Origin: Lutraria lutraria
Lineage: Eukaryota; Mollusca; Bivalvia; Venerida; Mactridae
Direction of reading: 5' to 3'
Assembly (NCBI GenBank): GCA_964023205.1
Contig: OZ026850.1
Span: 2,130,368-2,194,367, forward strand
DNA: 64,000 nt
Numbering within the stretch: position 1 is the stretch's first letter; each line of letters opens with the position of its first letter. Below, piece after piece: positions 46,573 through 55,787 of the stretch. A program made the position numbers and the translations under genes. Below the pieces are notes generated by a model. It made no database searches, was not told where the DNA came from, and saw nothing but the letters and a program-made list of their open reading frames with translations.

Positions 46573-47140
46573 TATAAAAAGTTCTCGACCCACCTACTGT
46601 TATTTAGTATTTTTAATGAGCATGTAACTAGAAACAAACGAATTCTTTTTTGGCCTTATAGGTGTAATTTAAATTTGTTTAAAATTTGTGTTGTGTAATT
46701 ATACACAGTATTCAGTATTGATTGCTTGTGAAATTATGAACTAATTGTTACGACACTTAGGTCAGAATTGTTTTGTTATTTGTTTCTTGGTAGATTTTCC
46801 TGCTAGACCAGGGCTAGGCAGCATAAATAAAGGTTTACACACACCAAGTTTATGTTATTAATAATTCGCCTCTCCAGATGTGCAAAACATTCTTGCTGTA
46901 AAAGAGTTGATTTTTATTTTCAAAATGGAAAAATATAAACTGATCTTTGAAACTAAAAATTAAAAAAATTCTGGCCTGATGTTGTTATTTTATATGTACT
47001 GTTGTTTTTAATGTTTATATGTACATGTTGTGATTAATCCCGTCTTGTTTTATTTTTTTCTTTAACTATCTGTAAAATGTGACTAGGGCATTTAAACAAA
47101 AAATGGTGTTTTTTAAACCGTTGTCATAGTTAATATAAAG
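46573..47140. other. Non-coding stretch, nothing recognised
   Basis: AT-rich spacer between two tandem-repeat blocks. No gene seen. Confidence 0.4.
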
Positions 47141-47650
47141 TTGATTGTTCTGTTTCTATGGTTACTGAAGAGTACTTTTACTGTTTCTATGGTTACTGAA
47201 GAGTACTTTTACTGTTTCCATGGTTACTGAAGAGTACTTTTACTGTTTCTATGGTTACTGAAGAGTACTTTTACTGTTTCCATGGTTACTGAAGAGTACT
47301 TTTACTGTTTCTATGGTTACTGAAGAGTACTCGTACTGTTTCCATGGTTACTGAAGATTACTTTTACTGTTTCTATGGTTACTGATTAGTACTCGTACTG
47401 TTTCCATGGTTACTGAAGTACTGTTTTCATGGTTACTGAAGTGTACTTTTACTGTTTCTATGGTTACTGATTAGTACTTATACTGTTCCCATGGTTACTG
47501 AAAAATACTTGTAGTGTTTCCATGGTTACTGAAGTTTTTGTACTGTTACCATTGTTAACAGTTTTTAGTGTTTCCATGGTAAATGAAGATTATGTAAATA
47601 CTGTTTCCATGGTTACTTACTAGTCTTAGTACCATTTCCATAGATACAAT
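47141..47650. repeat. 32-bp minisatellite carrying an X-box-like palindrome, about 16 units
   Basis: The unit is ACTGTTTCYATGGTTACTGA followed by AGAGTACTTTT. Units with C at the Y position contain GTTTCCATGGTTAC, reverse GTAACCATGGAAAC, close to the RFX X-box consensus GTNRCC-N(0-3)-RGYAAC. In the first nine units T and C types largely alternate, which suggests a 64-bp higher-order unit. Later units degenerate. Lies 4.7 kb past the PTDSS1 stop. Confidence 0.85.
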
Positions 47651-47759
47651 AAGAGTATTTCTGTAAAATGAGTGCTCTATTATTAAGCAATCTTTGTATT
47701 AAAATGGTTGCTAAGTGTTGTCTCAATTGACTTTAGTCATAGAAATGATATCTTGTTAA

Positions 47760-48046
47760 TATTTTACCCCCACAAACTAAGTTTGAGAGCGGGTATATTG
47801 GAGTCACTCTGTCGGTAGGTCCGTCCACATAAAATATCACAAGTTTGTTGAGCGAACCACATTCTTTAAGCGATTGCTATGAAACTTAAAACATACTTTT
47901 CACCATGAAGTGTGGATGTGCATGACATGATCCACTAATTGCAGAGTTATGTGCCCTTGAACTTAGCTGTGTAGTGTGTACTATGGCATTCTTAGTGTCA
48001 AAGCGGCAGCAGGGGTATTAGTCACATCTGTGACAAAGCTCTAGTT
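47760..48046 (+). repeat. Dispersed repeat opening TTTTACCCCC (copy 2)
   Basis: Collinear with 34421-34709: GCGGGTATATTGGAGTCACTC, GTGTAGTGTGTACTATGGCA and GCGGCAGCAGGGGTAT follow in the same order. Confidence 0.7.
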
Positions 48047-48324
48047 CTACAATTAGTGTACAACGGCTGCACTTTTTTCAGCTGTGATAAATTGTTAGTT
48101 TCTCGCCAAAATCAGATGGTTTCAACTAAAAAATGAGTTAATCTTTAAATGTGTACAAATATTTTGCAGTATGATTTTCAAGTATTTATATTTTAAGAAT
48201 TTTGCCAAAATAATTATTTCTTATTTGTCACCTTGGACTTATTAAAGTCATTTTGCATGCATTTTTCGTGTTGTTATAATTGTATTCATTTGTTGATTGT
48301 TTGTTTGAAAGCACACCTTGGATT

Positions 48325-48810
48325 TAAATCGATGGTCTTGTGGTTATGTGCTGGACAACTTAATGAAAGGTTGGGGGTTCGAATCTAGGCGCCGCCGCCT
48401 TTCGATATTTCAGGAATGCTTTTTTCAGTGACCTTATCCCAATTGCAGAACCAAGTACTGTGTTAAGAAAATCACAGGAACTTGGCGAGGTATGTATCAG
48501 TGCTTTACACCTGGCATTAAAAAGAACCAGGAAAAAATTGTTCAAAGTAAGTGAAAGGATATGAGTCTGTGAAATTAGGATTTGGAACTACTTGTCCGAA
48601 CCACCAAAAGTGAATCGTTTTCCTTTATACTCTACACAAAATTACCGCAAAAGTTACTTTTCCGTATCAATAATTATTTGTTCCGGACAACCAAACAGTC
48701 AAATACTAATTTCGAAGACTTAATTACAAATACCAGGTTGTCCTGTATCCCTCTGGGGTGGCCCTGAAGTGACAACAACTGTCGTTGTTAAACAGATAAA
48801 TAAATAAGAT
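48325..48810 (+). repeat. tRNA-derived SINE, second family
   Basis: The head reads GATGGTCTTGTGGTTATGTG (A-box-like) and GGGGGTTCGAATCTAGGCGC (B-box-like), followed by a unique body. It ends TGGGGTGGCCCTGAAGTGAC and an AACAGATAAATAAATAAG tail. No tRNA acceptor stem, so not a tRNA gene. The Mutator-like element begins about 20 bases further on. Confidence 0.65.
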
Positions 48811-48830
48811 ATGTCAATATTGTCTCCATG

Positions 48831-49361
48831 CAATCTGACTAAAGTATTCGATCTTCCTTACGGCAAGATCTGATGACGGCCTATACCAGTTTCTAATTTC
48901 AAAAGTCGGAATTTCCATGATCACTATTAATATCTATTTATAATTCAGCCAATCGTATAACTCGTTTCATCGGTACTTTGGCCGAATGAACTTTCTACCT
49001 GACGATGTTATTTAAACGTTAGTAAACATTAAATTACGTGTAACATATTTGTCTGCAACCAATTTTTGATTTTTTTAGTAATCCTGATCGATTCGGTCAT
49101 AGTAATATAGAAAATTTAATAAACACGCATGTCACATGGGCGCTATCATTACATTTAGTTGCGTAAGAATAGGTGTTCGTGATATCTACAAGTCAAATAT
49201 TGTGTTTTACTGCGGTTAAAAATAGAATCAGATCACTTTCAGAATTATGAAAGTAAGGCGCTGATTGGCTAGTGGAAAAGGTCACCTGAGGTGACCTTCT
49301 ATAGGTCGTCTTCAGATCCTCATAGCGTAGCAGGTTTGAGGATATGATTTTAATCAGATTG
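48831..49361 (+). mobile_element. Mutator-like MITE, 531 bp, copy A, 9-bp target duplication
   Basis: Ends CAATCTGACTAAAG and TTTTAATCAGATTG are inverted. GTCTCCATG flanks both sides (48822-48830 and 49362-49370), a 9-bp duplication. Copy B at 59818-60349 is the same element in opposite orientation with its own different duplication. Contains AAGGTCACCTGAGGTGACCT, a perfect palindrome with two inverted AGGTCA half-sites. No transposase. Confidence 0.88.
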
Positions 49362-49370
49362 GTCTCCATG

Positions 49371-50160
49371 TTTCCCACAGCTATCTTTCACATCAACAAA
49401 AAACCAGTGTAATTTCAACACTATAGGCTTTTAGACATCATAAACTGAATCTTTTTCATTTATTCAAATAGCACATAATACAAAATGAGGTATCACAATT
49501 TGATATCTAACATCAACTGATATCAAACAAAATCATGTGTTTCACAATATTAAGTGAATCATAAAAATTATTTGGCATAAAAAATGTGAATAAATATAAA
49601 TATATTGAGCTAGATCATAATTGTGTAAATAAACAATATCATTTGATATCAAACCATACTGGTTGTTTACAAATATTGTAACTAGAAGTGTTTTCAAAAA
49701 GTATCATTTGAAAGCGGACGATACCATATGAATTAATTTCAAATAGTGAATGCACATTAAAACATGGAGATATGTTATATATATGTATACATGTATTTGT
49801 GTCCCAAGTATGAATAAAAAAAGAAAAAAAGATTTTTTAAAATCTACTAAAGCCTGTAGGTTTGCTGTTTGGATATGGACCCCATATAGACTGTTATTAG
49901 TTACTATATGGTAACAAATGTGCCAGATCACAAAATAAACCGTCAAGGGGCATAACTCAGAAGTACCTAGGTCGATTGGGCTGGTTATTAAACTTGGCTG
50001 AGATCTCGTGGCCATAAACATTTCTATCAAGTTTGTTGAGGATCCGGATAAAACCATTTGAATTAGAGAGCAGACACCATTGTCGCCACCGCCCGGGGTG
50101 TCCCATAATATAAGCTGTTTTTCTAACGGGCGTATAAAAAGCAAAACACACTTTCTAGAA
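49371..50160. other. LDAH downstream region with a dispersed repeat
   Basis: 49925-50150 contains GGGGCATAACTCAGAAGTAC, CTAGGTCGATTGGGCTGG and AAGTTTGTTGAGGATCCGG, which looks like a dispersed repeat rather than coding sequence. The 146-residue minus-strand frame 49704-50144 runs through it and is probably not a gene. Confidence 0.5.
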
Positions 50161-50362
50161 TATTTTGGCTATAGTGGATGAAGAAATGTTGGCACTCCAG
50201 GTCCTACTACCAGAAAATGAAAATAGTTTTGATTATGCAGTTTGATAAATAACCATCTGAAATATTAACATATCATATGAGACCAAGATTAAAAACAGCC
50301 TTTCGAAGCTGAACTATAGTTGCATATTGCAGTCCAAGTAAGTTCAACTTCCATAAAATACT

Positions 50363-50368
50363 TTTATT
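50363..50368 (-). promoter_or_regulatory. Possible LDAH polyadenylation signal
   Basis: AATAAA on the minus strand, about 160 bases after the LDAH stop codon. It is the first such hexamer seen downstream. Confidence 0.35.
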
Positions 50369-50528
50369 TTTAATTTGTTTCAACAATTTCTGGATTCCTA
50401 AGAGGAAGAATTAATGCACTAATTTAGTCGGTCATGATTTTCTCGTTAATGTATGGTGGGGTGCTTATTAGGGGAAGAGCAATCAATGGGATAAAGCGGT
50501 AATTAATTGATTTGAAATAAATACTCTA

Positions 50529-53500
50529 CTATAGATATTTATTCACCCATTCACCGACAACTTCAGCCATGTCCAAACTTGCATCAATAACATACGCATG
50601 GCTATATCCTTTCTCGCAAACCCTCACGTCACACTTCGGAAAAAGTTTTTTAAAATCTTTGCTATACTGGAGAGGACACCAAGCATCTGTAGATCCATAA
50701 TAAAAACTAAGACGATCTAAATGTTTACTGACCAGCGCTTGATCAAGGTCTGTCACTGTCTGCATTTCAATGTGAGCCATATACAAGGCATTGCTAACAC
50801 AAAATGGATTAACAAGGCCTAAAGTAGCAGACAAAACACATTCAGGCACGTTTTCATCGTTAAAATGTCTAGAAATCATCCATTTTCTAGTCCTTTCTGG
50901 AAGAAAACCTAATCCGTAAACTACCATGGGAGCTAACCAGCGTAAGTATTTCAACAGAGGTGTATTAAGTTTTCCATTCGGTGAGGAAGCCATTCTTTCA
51001 ATGGTTGGAAACAGCATAAAGCATCTCCCTATCGGATGTTCCAATTGGTCCAGAATTTTCAAAATGATGTAACATCCTATGGAATGTCCAATCAGAAACA
51101 GTCTTACATTAGAAGGGATATTTTCTTTGATAAAGGCAACTTTGTGTCTAATCTGTCCTTGTAAAGAGCAAATTTCGTAACTCAGTTTGTCTGAAATATA
51201 GATCATAATTTCCTTGATACAGAAGGAGCTTCAAATTGGTAACAAGCAGCAACCACTTATGAAGTTAAAAACACAAACCTATTTTTAAATATCAGGATTG
51301 AAAACTAAGTTCAAGTCCAATTATTTTCTATTACATTACAATACATATTAAATGTATGCGCGAACTCTCCAAAGCAACACCCTTTGGATTTTGTTTGTTT
51401 GTTAATATCTAGTTTTATGCCCCTTTTCAACAGTCAGAGTCATATGATGCGGACAGTGCACCTAACCATCATTCCTGGGAAGAACCAGTACTAGACTCCC
51501 ATCCTCTGTAAGCAACTGCCTACTTTCTCACATAAACAGACATGGTTGGTAGCAGGGCTCAAACCCATGACCCTCTATCAGTGAGAGGTAACAGAGATTT
51601 GAAGTCGGCGACCATAACCACTCGACTACTGAGGCGGGTCAACACCCTTTGGAAGTAGGAAACTTATGTTGTTGTTGAGAGGCTGATGCTCTTGAGAGGT
51701 TAAATTAATAGTTAAATAGTGCAATGGGGAAAAGTCTTGCTGTTGTGAAAGGGAGGTTGTTGCTCAAGAGAGGGCTGCTCTGGAGAGTTTGTACTTGGTT
51801 GTCAAACAGAAAGACTATAAAAGTCTGCTTCCCAGCAAACATGTCCATATGGGTCCCATATGGGCTAGTTCTGGGCAAGCCCATATGGGTATGCCCATAT
51901 TGGACCCATATGGGACCTATGTGGGCAATCCCATATCCTATATGGACTGTTTCTGGACAGGCCCATACGGTTATACCCATATTGAACCCATTTGGGACCT
52001 ATATTGGCATAACCGTATGTTTCTTACAAATTGTTTCTAGGCACCCCCGTTTGATATGCCCATAAAGTACCCATATGGGACCCATGTGGATTTGCCCATA
52101 TATAAAGTTCCCATATGAATTTATTGCTGCACTGTTCGGATTAAATTTATTTACAGCGTATTTTTTACAAATTAAAGTATGCGACGATCTAAAAATACTA
52201 ATTCAATACATACAGAAAGTTGTAAACGTATGATTTACAACCCATATGGGACCCATACGGGCACCATTTGGGCTGCCCAGTAACGACAACTGCCTGTAAC
52301 AGGTGCGCGGAATGCATTCTGCCTTTTATACAGGATTTATTTTTTATGTATTTATAATAAGATAGAATTTGTACCATTTATACATAGTTATTATCAAGAA
52401 AGTGTATTGAAATATCTAATGACTGCATAAGTAAAAATTTAAAAACAGGACGGGCATGCGCAGATGTTATTTCCGATCCAGGCAAACGTACGTTGTGCCA
52501 ACAAATTGCAATTTGAAATGGGAAATTGCAAAATTGTGATTTTATGCACCTGGATAGTAAAGTTCTTTTGGATTAAGTTCGACAATCGTATTATCGATCT
52601 GCATTCTAAATGCATGGACATATATCGTGTGTATAGAAGCATTATATATGCATTGTTTTGCCTTTGCCATGTATTTTCGCGATGTTGACTTTATTTGTAG
52701 TGATAGAAAATAAAATGCGACTTAATACATTTATTTGTCTGTCTTTTATATTTGCCAAGGCCATATGTATATATATATACATGAATGTATACTTATTATA
52801 TGGCTTAATTAAATTAGCTTGCTCTAAATTATGCAACTGCAACACTGAAGAAACCTTTGGATCAGAGAATTGGACTTTGTAAAAAATTTGATGCTCTCCA
52901 TGCATCCAGTGTGTTTTTGCTGGAGCTGTATACATATACTAGTATATTGTATGAAGATCTGAACCCTGCTACAAAAGCGACCTGGATTGCCCAAGAACGG
53001 CCCTCATTATGAATATGGGCTGCCCATATAGGACCCATATGGGTCCCATTTCAGGATAATCTGGGCTGCCCATATGGGACCCACATGGAACCCTATTGCA
53101 GTCCCCATATGGGTCCCTTATGGGCAGCCCACATGGGTCCCATATGGAAACCCACATGGGACCCATATACTTTGTTTGCTGGGTTACTGTTACCTGAAAA
53201 TTGATCAGGCATTTATATTGTTGTTTTTAACCACGAAAGTATGAAAAAATTGGTATGAACTTAAAATACCTCATATTCCTACAATAGGTGTTAAAAGGCT
53301 TTTGGCCAACACACCCAGTTGTTTGGCTTATTATATAACCATTAACAATTCAACATGATTTTTTTTCTCAGCCTTGTTTGAAGTTATATTCATTTAATAA
53401 TGAAAACAAGTGAAAATTTATAGACAGAGTATGTCATAACTTACTGTAAAGTGGCTGGTTACCAGCAGGAGGCATCACATGACCAGCATGTGACACTCCC

Positions 53501-54109
53501 CATACAGGAATTTTGCTTTCATGTTTGGCATATAAATGACTCATGAAATAGTCATAAAATTCCACCACACCTGGATTTCCTAAAACAGAATTAAATACAC
53601 CAAAATTAACAGAGATTATATAAATAGATAGTGCATTCTTACGGAAAAGGCCATATATTTTTTTTTTCAACCACTTCAGTAAATTTATAATACACAACTT
53701 GAGGGCTCACCGCAACACTGTCTTAAGTTGTTCTTATTTCAATATGAGTTACGACACTGTTGCGTTGAACCCTCGAACTGGATTTATACTCAGACTCAGA
53801 GGAGTCTTTTTAGTTTTTATAATGTCCATGAAATTAATCAAATCAGTTAGATTAATCTTGTTTAATCCAAATGGTAAATATTTTTGCTATATTAAGATTA
53901 AATTAATACATTAATTATCAATAAAAAAGCGACAATGACCGAGAAAGGTCCAGTGGCATTGACTTAATATTCTAGCGTAAGGTATTCTTACCAGGTATAA
54001 TTAGAAACATGGATTTCACATCTGAAGTTATCTTCCCATATTTCAAAACTGATGTTGGCATACCAAGTGTATCAACAAAACCCATACTGCGCTCTTTCTC
54101 GGTGGACAT
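50529..54109 (-). CDS. LDAH: Lipid droplet-associated hydrolase, complete, 304 aa
   Basis: Minus-strand coding exons 54109-53992 (ATG TCC ACC), 53579-53445 and 51190-50529 (TAG) join in phase with GTAAGA and GTAAGT donors and TTTTAG and TTTCAG acceptors. This gives 304 residues against 325 in human. LDAH is an alpha/beta-hydrolase of the lipid-droplet surface, linked to cholesterol-ester and triglyceride turnover. Seen in order: LIIPGNPGVVEFYDYF (oxyanion-loop region), VWGVSHAGH, the nucleophile elbow GHSIG with Ser121, LFPTIERMASSPNGKLNTPL, FYYGSTDAWCP with Asp253, and VCEKGYSHAY with His282. So Ser-Asp-His are all present and the enzyme looks intact. An acceptor upstream of the ATG (exon edge 54139) implies a 5' untranslated exon further upstream. 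It is divergent (head to head) from UQCC1, about 1.7 kb start to start. Intron 1 carries a 76-bp fold-back, and intron 2 a SINE and CATATG repeats. Confidence 0.95.
51389..51639 (-). mobile_element. Complete tRNA-derived SINE with 14-bp target duplication
   Basis: CAACACCCTTTGGA flanks both sides (51375-51388 and 51640-51653). On the minus strand the head reads AGTAGTCGAGTGGTTATGG (A box) and GGGTTTGAGCCCTGC (B box), Ser/Leu-tRNA-like, and the 3' end is a GTTT-complement tail AAACAAACAAAA. About 250 bp. It has split a copy of the CAACCTCTCTAAAGC repeat. Partial copies: 12884, 31331, 60829 and 62346. Confidence 0.88.
51840..52112. repeat. CCCATATGGG repeat cluster, left
   Basis: Overlapping units of about 20-25 bases built on (G)CCCATATGGGACCCATATG. 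The self-complementary core gives similar frames on both strands (51705-52065), none of them genes. Smaller blocks lie at 52235-52275 and 53015-53170. In LDAH intron 2. Confidence 0.85.
52113..53014. other. AT-rich segment between CCCATATGGG clusters
   Basis: About 0.9 kb with a small CCCATATGGG block near 52240 and no credible gene. Overlapping frames on both strands at 52439-52935 lack domain similarity. Confidence 0.45.
53015..53172. repeat. CCCATATGGG repeat cluster, right
   Basis: GGGCTGCCCATATAGGACCC and related units repeat about seven times. Same unit as the left cluster. Confidence 0.85.
53701..53774. repeat. 76-bp fold-back, copy 2 (opposite orientation)
   Basis: GAGGGCTCACCGCAACACTG and its inverted partner CACTGTTGCGTTGAACCCTC, with TTCTTATTTCAATATGAGTT between. 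Inverse of 44720-44795. In LDAH intron 1. Confidence 0.8.
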
Positions 54110-54139
54110 TTTCCTGACAGAGTAATCCAAGTTTAGTCC

Positions 54140-55773
54140 CTAAAAAAAATAGTAGAACCAGGGATATTCCCGATAATAGACTTACAGAAAAATACTTTAA
54201 TCAAACTCCTATCCAAATTATGATCGTTTGGTTAAAGGATACTTTCAGTAGCAAAGACCTCAGTGTTGCAGATGATTTCTTTTTTTAATGAGGTGCGCGA
54301 ACTATGAGTTACGAAACTTCTGAGAACGAAAAAATAACATCGCACCTCGGAGAGTGTGGTTAATTTGACGTTTACAATAAATGAGTTTCTTATAACTCAT
54401 AAATTAACGCTCAATCGAGCCAAATAAATGTTTTAAGCATACTTGTGTCTCAACTCCGCAGCATCTCTCAATAATAAATAATTTAGGGCGAACAAATCGT
54501 GGGAGCGAAGTCCTTAATGTCGCTTGCATCATATGAATATTTACAAAAATCTTTTATTACACTTTCATATGAAAGTATTCTTTTAAAAATCATAAAATTC
54601 AATGATTCGTGAATAACAGACAACGCTCTGGATCTGTTGTTATTCCGGATTTATATAATTATTATTTTGTTATTACGTAAGCGACATTGTGTTTCTGAGT
54701 GGTCTGCTAAATGAGTTGAAGGTTGCACATTTGAGTCTACTGTAAGATCTCATTGATTTCATGAATGGTAAGAATTTTAGCGTCATTTTTCATTTATTTC
54801 TTATTGTTTATCCATGTCAGTATTTGCACATCATCGTGAATTACTGGTTTTATAACACATGTGAGTGGGTGGGGAAAGCATGACTGTTATGGTTATGAAA
54901 CCAGACAAAATAAATATTATATAACTTCAAAGTTTCTGAAGATAAAGAAGTTTGACTGGAATTTTCGGCTTGTCAGGTATTATATTTCCTTAGTTGATTA
55001 TCTGTTCATCATTACTAATATCACCAAATGGTAGCAGTCTTCAAACTATTTTTTTTAAAGCACTAGCCCGAACATGTATGTGGACTATTGAATTTGAAAA
55101 TAGAAAATTTACCACTAGCCCGAATACACAATTTCAAGAAAGTTCACTAGCCCGAATAGAAATTTATTAGCCCCGGGCTGTGGGCTAGAGGGTTAGTGTG
55201 GAGACTGTGGTAGGCATTATTTTCACTAGATGTTTACAACCACAGGAGATTGAAATTTTATCCATATGTCACTTGCTACAACAAATCACTCATATATGCA
55301 TATATAATACACCTTGTGTTTATATATAGCTTAATAGTCCGCGGCTATATCTTAACTTTATTCTGAGTCATAGTTTCAGTCTCCTGTGTTTACAACATGT
55401 AGTTACTGTCATCATTTTGTTTCAGTGATGTAAATTTATAAATACGATATACCACATTCGCTTCGTTAAGAAAAAGCGGAACTTTGTTTCTCAATAACAG
55501 TACTATTAATAGTAATTATTCACATTACAAAATTGTTTAATTTAATTAAAAGATTAATATAAAGAAAGGTTCTCTCAATCTCTGGGAGGGAATTCGTTTC
55601 TGACAAAGGGCAAAGATGTAATGTTCATCAAGGAGGGGTGTTTCGATCCGTATATCATGAAATGAAGGCCCTGACATCATGTCTGTGTTGATCGATGTTT
55701 GTGCAAGTGGCCTAAGGTTGATGTCAGTTCTGAAAATTTAGTTATTTTATATTTATGTAAGATTTTTTTTCAG
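54140..55773. promoter_or_regulatory. Shared divergent upstream region of LDAH and UQCC1
   Basis: LDAH reads left from 54109 and UQCC1 right from 55788. The interval should hold both 5' untranslated exons and promoters. 54292-54362 has GAGGTGCGCGAAC and CATCGCACCTCGG as short inverted ends with some CpGs. An ATGAATG followed by GTAAGA at 54761-54769 would splice in frame to the UQCC1 exon at 55774 (adding MNAIVIN), a possible alternative first exon. No TATA box was assigned. Confidence 0.4.
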
Positions 55774-55787
55774 CTATTGTAATCAAC

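Noticed and set aside
49704..50144. 146-residue minus-strand frame
   Set aside because: The first third is dispersed-repeat sequence (49925-50150) and the rest is AT-rich low-complexity translation; not connected to LDAH by splice sites.
51705..52065. Frames of 83-113 residues with repeated GPYGTHMG-like motifs
   Set aside because: Translations of the CCCATATGGG tandem cluster.
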